DNA from: Tretioscincus oriximinensis | Taxonomy: Eukaryota > Chordata > Lepidosauria > Squamata > Gymnophthalmidae | Assembly: GCA_022410635.1 (NCBI GenBank) | Contig: JAJVDF010000655.1 | Coordinates: forward strand, 62,001-126,000 | DNA: 64,000 nt | Direction: 5' to 3' | In this document: piece after piece, positions 56,010-64,000 of the stretch | Layout: each line of letters opens with the position of its first letter | Numbering within the stretch: the stretch's first letter is position 1 | Translations under genes and position numbers: made by a program | Notes under the pieces: model-generated | Databases searched by the model: none | What the model was told of the DNA's origin: nothing | The model's input: only the letters and a program-made list of their open reading frames with translations

Positions 56010-56204
56010 TAGGCTGACCGGATGACCCCTTTGGGGGGGAGTTAAAAACCCATTTTTGGGGTGCCTCCCGATTTTTTCTGAGGGAATTTTTTTNAAAAAA
56101 AATAAAAAAAATCTTTTTTTGAAAATAATTTCCTCAGAAAAAACTGGGAGGCACCCGAGAACTGGGTTTTCATCCCCCCAAAAAAGGGTCATCTGGTCAG
56201 CCTA
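56010..56204. mobile_element. hAT-type MITE with 8-bp target duplication
   Basis: 195 bp, ends taggctgaccggatgaccc / gggtcatctggtcagccta. The flanks ctatagac (56002-56009) and ctatatac (56205-56212) are an 8-bp duplication with one change. It has the same family and layout as 422-630. An N lies in the loop at 56094. Confidence 0.85.
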
Positions 56205-56212
56205 CTATATAC

Positions 56213-56530
56213 AGCACATGAGTCGCGAATGGTGCAGATGGTAAGAGACGGTTGTTCAGTTGAGAGATCCGTTCTTGAAGCCCTGTGTCAGGCGTGGAGA
56301 GGGATGTGCGCCTGCTGTTGTCTTCCATTTCAGCCAACTCAGCTGTTCGAAAGAAAATAGATTTGCAATCTACATTTCAAGTAGATTCATGAGTGCCATC
56401 ACCAATCTGGTAGGGAAGATAGAAAAGATGTAAGCTTTCAGGTGAAAATTAACCTTGTAAGCTGCTCTGAGTCCCTTCAAGTGAGAATGGTGGGGTATAA
56501 AAAACAGGTTCTTCTTCTTCTACTACTACT
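56213..56530 (+). mobile_element. tRNA-derived SINE (family B, diverged subfamily)
   Basis: The head is altered ('gagtcgcgaatggtgcagat'). It keeps 'ttgaagccctgtgtc', 'gccaactcagctgttcgaaa', 'aatctacatttcaagtagat' and 'gagtcccttcaagtgagaat', and ends in TTC then TAC repeats. Confidence 0.75.
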
Positions 56531-56757
56531 ACTACTACCAATAATAATAATAATAATTAATAATAATAAAACATTTAAAAAAAAAAATCCCCAGAAGAAA
56601 ATGGGGAAATGCCCCCCCCCCGGAGGGTGGGGTAGACACCCCCAAACCAGGTTTCCCTCCCAAATAGAGTAATCTGGTCAGCCTATTCTAAACTGCCACC
56701 TGATTTATTTTACATTGATTGATAAGTAAGTAAATCAAGCAAGCAAGCACGTAGGTG

Positions 56758-56759
<2 letters not shown>
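56531..56759. repeat. Partial hAT-like element plus flank, duplicated at 60410-60582
   Basis: After an AAT tract, 56590-56685 is the right arm of the long hAT-like subfamily, and 56686-56759 ('ttctaaactgccacctgatt' to 'gtaggtgga') is non-element flank. Both are repeated at 60410-60582 with about 90% agreement by eye. Confidence 0.7.

Positions 56760-56837
<78 letters not shown>
56760..56837. repeat. (AAT)n microsatellite
   Basis: About 26 AAT triplets, uninterrupted. Confidence 0.95.
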
Positions 56838-56865
56838 GGACTTGATTTATAATTTTATAGTGCAT

Positions 56866-56975
56866 TTTATTTGCTTAAAATATTTTTAAACTATTTTTAT
56901 TTGCTTAAAATATTTTTAAACTATTTTTATTTGCTTAAAATATTTAAAAAATATTCTTAGTTGCTTAAAATATTC
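56866..56975 (+). repeat. 30-bp tandem repeat
   Basis: Units of 'tttttatttgcttaaaatat' plus 'ttttaaacta' repeat about three and a half times. The first copies are identical and later ones shortened. Confidence 0.9.
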
Positions 56976-57407
56976 CTCATTTTTAAAAGTTATATCTTGC
57001 AAGGCGTTATAACTATGTAACAATGATAATCATTAAACTGTTGACAAAAGTGGGTGGACAAAAAGAAAATATTTTTAAGGGAAAGAATTGATCTACACTG
57101 GAGGGGGGAGTGATAGTATTACCTTAGCTATCTTGCTAGAAGGTTTTCTATCCAGAGCTTGAACAATCCTGAGGCATAATTTGACAAAAAAGAGCGAAAG
57201 ATTTCAGAGACATTCACAGTTGTGTTTTTTGAAAGCTAAAACATGCTTTAGTTATTCCCAAACATGAACTTATCACACTGGCATTTTAAAGGGGACGAAT
57301 GAAAAATTGCAGGCAAACAACCAAACTGGTTCAGCTTTAATAGACAAATGCTAGTTGAGGAATTAGCCAACGTTATTATCGTTCTTATTTTGAATAATCC
57401 CTTGTTT
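56976..57407. other. Unassigned noncoding stretch
   Basis: Intronic sequence with no feature recognised. Confidence 0.35.
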
Positions 57408-57590
57408 GATCATACTAGTCTTGAAAAGCCAAGCAATGTCAGATCTTGTTAGTGTTTGGATGGGAGACCACTAGGAAGTCCAGGACTGCAACAAAAAAAA
57501 ATTCTGGAAGAAGCTAATGGCAAACCCTTTTCATCTTTTTTGCAAACAAAACTTCACAAAATGGCTCATTTGATTGCCAGAAGTTGAGGC
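57408..57590 (+). mobile_element. 5S rRNA-derived SINE
   Basis: Positions 57420-57489 follow the 5S rRNA order: an A-box-like aaaagccaagcaatgtc, then 'gttagtgtttggatgggaga' with 'ccac', which matches the intermediate element and C box of the pol III internal promoter. The 5' third of 5S is degraded. A tail with 'agctaatggcaaaccc' and 'attgccagaagttga' resembles the body of sauropsid 5S-SINEs with an RTE-type 3' end. It is too diverged to be a 5S gene. Confidence 0.75.
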
Positions 57591-58242
57591 CAGCCCAAGG
57601 CCATTTTAGCCTTTTGGGTTTCTGAAGAATTCCATAAGGTGATTTACATATTTTAGCATCTATCTCATGTTTTCTCTCACTACATGATACTGGACTTGAC
57701 CTAAACCATAGGCACAAAGTATGAATAACTACTTTCCTTATCACACGTTGATTGTCATTATTTTTTCTCCTACTTCATAAGTCCGTGAAATTGAGTTTCT
57801 GGCCTTTTGCATACCTTTTCACCCCTAGGATAAATAAACAGGGTGAAAATCTGTATAAGCAGCACCTTAGCCAGGTTTTCTATAAACCAAATTTTAATGT
57901 TGTTTTGCTTTGGCATCCACCAGTCTGTTTGTGTGACCATGCAGGTTGGCTGTGGAATTGAAGGCTATAAAAACTTTTGAAGACTGAGTGTTTCATCTTC
58001 TTGTTGACTAAAGCCATCTGCATGCCTTTCTTCTGCATCTAAGCCCACAAAGAGGGCAATCTCTTGACCTGTCTGGTGTGAGCAGAGATTCAGGACATTA
58101 CAAATATCGGCTTCCAGAGTTGGTTTTCACTAGAACTTGCTTGCTGTTGTTGTCATATCTAACCCTTCTTGATCCCAAGAACCAGGCCCCTCTGAATCCT
58201 GCTATCTCTTAAAATTTACTTCCGTTTGTTGTTTCCATGTTT
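57591..58242. other. Unassigned noncoding stretch
   Basis: Intronic sequence with no feature recognised. Confidence 0.35.
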
Positions 58243-58643
58243 AGGTGCACACCATGGCTTAAAAGCCACTACAATGCTATAATCTGGAATATAACAACCG
58301 CGTGTCGGTGCACACCTAACATATATATTCCGTGACCAATGCCCCAGTTCTGTAACATCGCTCATTGATCTCATCACAGTGCAATCCGAATTTTAAACTC
58401 GCAATGGCCAATAGAAACAACTTCTGTGTTCTCCATTGTTTTATCATCTTGCATCTAATTTGTGCACACTCATACGGTCGCGGGAATATGGGGGTTCTCC
58501 AGAACGATGCCTGAATATCTGAGCAATAGTTTATTCTGGGGGAAAAGGCTTTTTTTGTGGGTCGACTACCGAAAAATACTTAGCACGTGTGCCCAAGACT
58601 TCCTGATTGCGCTACGAACAAGGTAGAAAAACATCGTATGCAT
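58243..58643 (+). repeat. Dispersed repeat, copy 2 (MITE-like)
   Basis: Colinear with 21002-21372 and about 30 bp longer because of an internal segment ('ccgtgaccaatgccccagtt') absent from copy 1. Ends 'aaggtagaaaaacatcgtat'. Confidence 0.7.
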
Positions 58644-58766
58644 TCTCTGTTAACCTCATCCTTTGTTGTCTTACTTTTGCTCTCCATTTTTCTCAATAAC
58701 AAGATCTTTTCCAGTCTTCTAATTATGTGGCCAAATATTTGAGCTTCAGTTTCAGGATCAGTTTCA

Positions 58767-59335
58767 ATGATCAAGGGTCTGGAGCACCTCCCTTACGAAG
58801 CAAGGCTGCAACGTCTGGGCCTCTTCAGCCTTGAAAGGAGACGTTTGAGGGGTGATCTGATTGAAGTGTACAAAATCATGCATGGGATCGACAGGGTGAA
58901 TAGAGAAAAAATGTTTTCTCTATCACACAACACAAGGACCAGAGGGCACTCCTTAAAACTGTTGGGTAGAAAAGTGAGAACAGACAAAGGAAAGTATTTT
59001 TTCACCCAGAGGGTCATCGGCCTGTGGAATTTACTTCCTGAAGAGGTAGTAGTAGCCAACAGCTTGGATAGTTTCAAGACAGGACTAGACAGGTTTATGG
59101 ACACTAAGGGTATAAATGGATACTAGGATAGTTGTCTGGATTTCGGCTCCCAGATGGAGCAACAGGCAGGACTCTTGAAATACCATTTGCAGGGAGTCAT
59201 GAACAGGGGCATATTTGCTTTCCTCTGTTCAGGCTGCCCAGGTGCATCTGGTGGGCCTCTGTGTGACACAGAATGCTGGACTTGATGGGCTGTGGCCTGA
59301 TCCAGTATGGCTCTTCTTATGTTCTTATGTTCTTA
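58767..59335 (+). mobile_element. CR1 LINE 3' end, best-preserved copy
   Basis: The frame at 58767-59126 (119 codons) keeps the CR1 C-terminus with motifs GLEHLPYEARLQRLGLFSLE, RRRLRGDL, RTRGHSLKLLGR and GLWNLLPEEVV to a stop. The 3'UTR follows to the repeated 'ttcttatgttcttatgttct' terminus. RT is missing (5' truncation). It is the reference for the six reverse fragments in the window. Confidence 0.9.
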
Positions 59336-60118
59336 TATTTACTGATTTTTTTGCAGTCTTCTCACTACATTCTTCAACATCCGGTCTTTGTTATAGTACA
59401 GTTCATGCATCCATACATTGCTGGTGAGAAAACTCAAGCATTTACCAGAATATGAACTTTGGTTGGCAAGGCAGTAGACCCTCCTTTTTTCTCCTGAAAA
59501 TTTTTGAAATTATTTCTCATTAACAGTATACATAAAACGCGCTTTGAGCTTCATAACGGAACATATGTCTTTCTATCATATAATCATTTAGTGGCTTTCC
59601 ACCTTTTGGCTCTGTTCCATAAGTTTTCACCATCATTATACCTCATGTCTTCATAGTTATAGATTCTTTCTTTTACCACATCTGCAACTAATTCTTTAAT
59701 GTTCAGTAATGTGTCTTCTTTTTAATATGCTGTCCAGGTTTACCATAGCTTTTCTCCCGGGGATCAAGTACCTGTTAATTACACGGCTGCATTCGGTACC
59801 TGCATTGATCTTTAAGCCTAAGAAAATAAAGTCTGACACTATTTTCATTAATTCCCTTTCTATTTCCCATGAAGTAATGGATCTGGTTGCCATCATCTTA
59901 GCTTTTTTCGTTCTCTTCTTTTATCTTCATCAAAAGACACCTTAATTCTCCTTGACTTTCTCTGTCAGAATAGTACTGTCCGCACACCTGAGGTTGTTGA
60001 TATTTATCTAGGCATTAATCTAAACTGCTAGGCAGGGAAAGAGAGGCCTGACACCTTCAGCTTAAAAGGATGGGAGACATAAGGAGAAAAGAGATATAAG
60101 TTATTCTCAGTGTCTTTC
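59336..60118. other. Unassigned noncoding stretch
   Basis: Minus-strand frame 59696-59896 (SDFIFLGLKINA) resembles short RT-derived peptides of L1/RTE-type LINEs but is too short to name. Confidence 0.35.
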
Positions 60119-60508
60119 TAGACTGACGAGATTTTCTGAGGCCCAAACTGGGCTAATTAATATTCATGGCTAATTTGCATTTTCATGAATCACCCACCGA
60201 CATTCATACCCCTCTGAAATCCCCGCCCGAGAAATCTGAGAAGTGCGTGAGAAATATTTGAAGCGGGTGAGAATTTTTCAAAGTGTGTGAGAAATTTGCA
60301 TTTTTAAATATTTTTACTGAGGGGAGCTGCCCCCAGTTGTCGGAGCCCCCTAGTGGCGGTGCACTGGTTTTTACAAAAAATATATATGTAATTTATTTAT
60401 TTTTTAAAAAAGTTCCTCAGTAAAAATGGGGAAATGCCCAACCCGGAGGGTTGGGTAGACACCCCCAAACTGGGTTTCCCCCACAAATGGAGTAATCTGG
60501 TCAGCCTA
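60119..60508. mobile_element. Nonautonomous hAT-like element, long subfamily, copy 3
   Basis: Starts tagactgacgagattttct and ends agtaatctggtcagccta. The interior matches copies at 52708 and 54511. The flanks (tgtctttc / ttctaaac) do not match, and the right flank is the one duplicated at 56686. Confidence 0.75.
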
Positions 60509-60926
60509 TTCTAAACTGCCATCTGATTTATTTTACATTGATTGATAAGTAAGTAAATCAAGCAAGCAAGCACTTAGGTGGAAGGATTCAACAAAGCGGT
60601 TGGTTCATATATGGATAAAATTTGTTTTTGAAATCATCATTCTGAATTGGTTAACAAGAAAAGAAAATATTATTCTGGACAAATAAATACTTTGGTTAGT
60701 AAACAAAAAATGGAATAAAGTAGTTAGATATAAGACAGGCAGAGGACCTGGTTCAACCTGGGGTAGTACGGGAAAGGAAATACTTCCCTTGATAAATAAA
60801 TGGGTATAAATGAGCTCAACCTTGGGGGGTGGGAGGTAGTACAATTGTTTCTTTTTCTTTGTATGTCTGTATAGATATATCTGTTTTTGTGTGTAATGTT
60901 ATCTTGTAATGTATTATTGTGCTGCT

Positions 60927-60927
60927 A

Positions 60928-60977
<50 letters not shown>

Positions 60978-61020
60978 AATAATAATAATAATAATATAAT
61001 AATAATAATAATAATAATAA
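60927..61020. repeat. (GAT)n(AAT)n compound microsatellite
   Basis: About 16 GAT triplets then about 14 AAT triplets with one interruption. The Asp/Asn-rich frame over it is an artefact. Confidence 0.95.
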
Positions 61021-61102
61021 TGGTGGTCAGAGGAGTTATATTTTACATATTTAAACATCTGCACCATTGTTCTATAATAGACTCAAAAGGCACTCGGCCT
61101 TA

Positions 61103-61412
61103 CAGGCACGGATAGCTCAGTCGCTTAGGAATTCGTCTCTCGCCTGGGAGATGACGTTTCGAAGCCCTGTGTGGGACGTGGGGAGGGGTGAGCACCTTAC
61201 ACTAGCCTGTAGCTCTAGCCAACCCAGCTATTGGAAAGCAAGAATTGCAAGAAATTGCAACTGACTGCAAGTAGATACATGGGAACCACCATAGCCTGGT
61301 GGGGAAGATAGAATGGAAACCTTCGGGCAAAATATATCCTTGTAAGCCACTTTGAGTCCCTTTGAAAGGTGAGAAAAGTGGGGTATAAGAACCAAGTTCT
61401 TCTTATTCTTGT
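61103..61412 (+). mobile_element. tRNA-derived SINE (family B), near full length
   Basis: Starts aggcacggatagctcagtcg, keeps the B-box-like 'acgtttcgaagccctgtg' and ends 'gagaaaagtggggtataaga' with a short TTC tail. It is in the sense orientation about 200 bp upstream of the NNT exon at 61618. Confidence 0.9.
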
Positions 61413-61617
61413 TCTTATTCTCTTCCAAAAAGAGGTGTAAGTGGCCTGCAGTGGCCTATGCTGGCCTGAAGTGCTATATGGACAGCAAGCCTTTGAGATC
61501 CTGCTCTATAATACAATCAGGCTTTACCCTGGTGCAGTGGGCTTATTATTCAAGAAACAGTTTGAACTGTTGTTTTGATTTTCCTGATTTATTTACATAT
61601 TGGTCCATTTTATTTAG

Positions 61618-61847
61618 GAATTCGCTACAAAGACCTGATCGTTGGNGTTCCCAAGGAAATATACAAAAATGAAAAGAGGGTAGCCCTCTCTCCTGCTGGT
61701 GTCCAAGCTTTAGTAAAACAAGGTTTTAACGTACAAGTGGAAGGTGGAGCTGGGGAAGAAGCAAAGTTCTCTGATGCTCAATACAAGGAAGCTGGAGCCA
61801 AAATTGGGGACTTGAAAACTGTATTTAAGTCTGACGTAGTGCTAAAG
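61618..61847 (+). CDS. NNT: NNT, second coding exon (start of domain I)
   Basis: The exon encodes residues 47 (completed) to 123, the N-terminal part of the NAD(H)-binding domain I, which faces the matrix and is homologous to alanine dehydrogenase. Visible landmarks are [34 protein letters not shown] and [13 protein letters not shown], the conserved AlaDH/PNT N-terminal signature. The N at 61646 is the third base of a GGN codon, so Gly is certain. The acceptor is tttatttag. The first two bases complete the phase-1 codon from 38683. The 3' end is AAG|gcaagt: a GC donor with an otherwise perfect consensus and no usable GT nearby. The reading frame remains open a further 60 bases into the intron before a stop. 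Confidence 0.95.
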
Positions 61848-63255
61848 GCAAGTTTATTGATATTCTTACTTTCATATCCCTGCTTTTTTCCCCACTTTAG
61901 AAACTAAAGCAGCATTCTCCAGTAGGTCTATCATTTAAGAACTTAAATAAACTGAGCTTTAGGATGAAAGTAACAATGTGCCTTCATTGAATATTATATA
62001 TGTATTTAGATAATTTATGTATGTATCCTATACTCAGTGGGCAGTTAACAAATAAGAGTTTAAAACAATAGACTGTATCTATACAGCAGTTGTTTATTCT
62101 GGAACTTCTCAATAATCCAGTTTTAATGCGCCTCATTTGTATCTTTAAACAATATTTCATATTGACCCATATGCCTTTCAGTCATTTTGTTTGCTCTTTG
62201 TCAAGAGAAAGTCCAGTAGTCCCTCCTCCCAAATGCTATTGGACAGTTTGCTGTAAATATCAGATTTCTTTTATTCTCACCCTCGCAGTTTCTCGCCAAA
62301 ACTATCCACACATCAAAGCCTTCGCACAATAACCTATATGTCAATTTGACAGTAGATTTTCTGGGAAAACTGATTGTAATGTCCGTTATTTATCCTGGAA
62401 ACAATAATATCTAGAGATCCTCATGTACATGAAGAAAGCTTGAGGTATTAAAAAACAAGATCCTCCTCCCCCTCCTCCCCCTCCTCCCCTCCTCCTCCTC
62501 CTCCTCCTCCTCCTCCTCCTTCTTCTTCTTCTTCTTTTTCTTCTTCTTTTTCTTTTTCTTTTTCTTTTTCTTTTTCTTTTTCTTTTTNNNNNNNNNNNNN
62601 NNNNNNNNNNNNNNNNNNNNNNNNNNNNNNNNNNNNNNNNNNNNNNNNNNNNNNNNNNNNNNNNNNNNNNNNNNNNNNNNNNNNNNNNNNNNNNNNNNNN
62701 NNNNNNNNNNNNNNNNNNNNNNNNNNNNNNNNNNNNNNNNNNNNNNNNNNNNNNNNNNTCTTCTTCTTCTTCTTCTTCTTCTTCTTCTTCTTCTTCTTCT
62801 TCTTCTTCTTCTTCTTCTTCTTCTTCTTCTTCTTCTTCTTCTTCTTCTTCTTCGCCATTTATTAGCCAATGTGTGTGGGACAAACTACCACAGCTAAATG
62901 CATTTCCAAAGTAGAGAATACTGATACAGAGGTACACAAGGCCTATAAGTAATTTTAATTGCATATATACATATAATTGCAGCCCACAGCTGCGTTAAAA
63001 ATGTGGCTTTGGAAACTTCGGCTGGGTGCCATAGTGGGTGGCACTATTTTGCCACTGCTTGGCCTGGCTCAACAGTTGAAATTTATGTAGGGTAATATGA
63101 TATTTCTCTTGATTTCCCACTCTCAAAACCAGCTAGCCCTAGGCACACTAACGGAGGCTTCTAATATAGGTATTCATTTCTGGTTTTTAGATTTTGGGTT
63201 TATATAAAATAATAAAATATAGAATTTATTTATTTGTTCATTTATTTTTCTTAAG
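61848..63255 (+). other. NNT: NNT intron with GC-AG boundaries (1,408 bp as assembled)
   Basis: Starts gcaagt and ends tttttcttaag, phase 0. It includes the pyrimidine tract and gap at 62460-62853, so the true length is uncertain. No other feature is recognised in 61848-62455 or 62860-63255. Confidence 0.85.
62460..62853. repeat. (CCT)n-(TTC)n/(TTTTTC)n tract with 171-bp assembly gap
   Basis: CCT triplets (62460-62520) change to TTC, then TTTTTC hexamers, then Ns at 62588-62758, then 31-32 TTC triplets to 62853. On the minus strand this is GAA/GGA. Pure polypurine-polypyrimidine tracts of this size are hard to assemble and can form triplexes. Arg/Lys/Glu-rich frames here are artefacts. Confidence 0.95.
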
Positions 63256-63473
63256 GTCAGAGCCCCAGTCTTTAACGAAGCTTTGGGAGTACACGAGGCA
63301 GCCTTACTGAAGGAGAAAGCAACGCTGGTCAGCTTTATCTATCCTGCTCAAAACCCGGATCTCCTGAACAAACTAGCTGAACGCAAAGCCACCGTCTTGG
63401 CGATGGACCAAGTTCCTCGAGTTACTATTGCTCAAGGATACGATGCTTTAAGTTCCATGGCCAACATTGCAGG
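63256..63473 (+). CDS. NNT: NNT, third coding exon (NAD(H)-binding RQD loop)
   Basis: The exon encodes residues 124-195 and two bases of Gly196. It opens [20 protein letters not shown] and continues to [15 protein letters not shown] and [20 protein letters not shown]. The spacing R178, Q183, D186, S189 matches the 'RQD loop' of domain I, which contacts the nicotinamide of NAD(H) and lies near the hydride-transfer site. The acceptor is ttcttaag, phase 0. The end is GCAGG|gttaga, phase 2, a weaker donor than usual but at the position expected from ANIAG-Tyr in the family. The gene continues beyond the window: domains I (rest), II (membrane) and III are not included. Confidence 0.95.
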
Positions 63474-64000
63474 GTTAGAATGCATCACTTTTTCTTCATT
63501 ATATGAAATAGAACATTGTTTGTTATGACCCCATTTCACACAGCTGTCATATTTCCATTGCTTCCAAATCTGCTACAGATTTAATAACACCATGTATGGT
63601 TTGCCTCAAGCTATCTGTGGCAAACCTAATGGTGCTCTATGTTTCTTTTGTAGCCTTGCCTGCCACCAAAACTCCAGTCAGCTGGGTCAACTCAGAGCCC
63701 TACATCAAATGCCATCCTGAGCTGCTTGTGAGGGGTCACCCCAAATACCTGTCCAAATTTCTATAGTGATGGGGATCCATTGGGTCCAACTGATTTCAAG
63801 CCAGCCCTGCTGGCAAAGAAACCAAAGCCCTGTGCAGACGACAGGGTAAAAATTGCAATATCCTTTTGCAAACAAACCATTAGAAAGCCTGTGGAATAGA
63901 TGAGAGGACAATCAGAAAGTAAATGTTGGGCATGCTCAGTTGCGTTCTTCTTATGCAGCTTTATCACCTGGTAATCCCATTAAAAAGATACACACACAGA
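63474..64000 (+). other. NNT: Start of the next NNT intron
   Basis: Begins gttaga. No exon or repeat is recognised up to the window edge. Confidence 0.7.

Larger units (their letters stand above)
38684..61617 (+). other. NNT: NNT intron after the first coding exon (22.9 kb)
   Basis: Donor gtacag at 38684, acceptor tttatttag ending at 61617, phase 1. The intron carries most of the transposons listed between these positions, with L2, CR1 and SINE insertions in both orientations. No alternative in-frame coding exon was recognised inside it. Confidence 0.75.

Noticed and set aside
57420..57489. Possible 5S rRNA gene
   Set aside because: The 5' third is degraded and a SINE-type body follows.
61409..61617. 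Open frame leading into the 61618 exon, possibly an upstream extension
   Set aside because: The region ends in a normal splice acceptor (tttatttag). The residues before it do not resemble NNT, while the exon at 38545 supplies the right phase and residues.
62386..62964. Glu/Lys/Arg-rich ORFs up to 192 codons
   Set aside because: They translate a simple repeat and an assembly gap.
1..64000. CRISPR arrays, operons, phage or toxin-antitoxin systems
   Set aside because: The repeats are dispersed transposons and microsatellites, the gene is split by introns, and no prokaryotic gene is present.

Overview
This window looks like vertebrate nuclear DNA, most likely from a lizard or other squamate. 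The evidence is the mix of repeats: CR1, L2, RTE/BovB-like and Penelope-like retroelements, tRNA- and 5S-derived SINEs, many small hAT and Tc1/mariner elements, long microsatellites, and one gene split by large introns. The species cannot be fixed from the sequence. No bacterial, phage, CRISPR or operon feature is present.

The one protein-coding gene I can support is the 5' part of NNT (mitochondrial proton-translocating NAD(P)+ transhydrogenase), on the + strand. Three coding exons fit together in phase: the first coding exon (ATG at 38545, ending 38683), an exon at 61618-61847 and an exon at 63256-63473. They encode residues 1 to about 196: a mitochondrial presequence and the start of the NAD(H)-binding domain I. 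The first coding exon is short and weakly conserved. I identified it from its presequence-like composition, an LWC motif shared with the vertebrate protein, and a phase-1 donor that rebuilds the expected glycine at the junction. The rest of the gene lies beyond the right edge. The noncoding first exon and promoter were not found.

Layout. 1-38.1 kb is upstream or 5'-noncoding sequence full of transposons: hAT MITEs with 8-bp target duplications, an apparent processed retrocopy with 15-bp duplications, a nested pair of tRNA SINEs, a solo LTR with 5-bp duplications, a BovB 5' fragment, and a Tc1 element with a SINE inside it. 38.1-38.34 kb is a fold-back Penelope-like insertion with a 17-bp target duplication, about 200 bp before the NNT start codon. 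38.7-61.6 kb is NNT's first coding intron (22.9 kb). It holds a 2.45-kb 5'-truncated L2 LINE, more hAT elements (one a GC-rich CpG-island look-alike), CR1 copies, a LINE C-terminal fragment, an AT minisatellite and a 5S-derived SINE. 61.85-63.26 kb is a 1.4-kb intron with a GC (not GT) donor and a long CCT/TTC tract broken by an assembly gap. 63.47-64 kb is the start of the next intron.

I found no new biochemical system. The interesting content is the NNT gene structure and the insertion history written in nested repeats and target duplications. There are two N gaps (24218-24908, 62588-62758) and about sixteen isolated N bases, at least one of which marks a suspicious exact duplication. Family names for repeats rest on recognition of motifs and ends, not on a database search.
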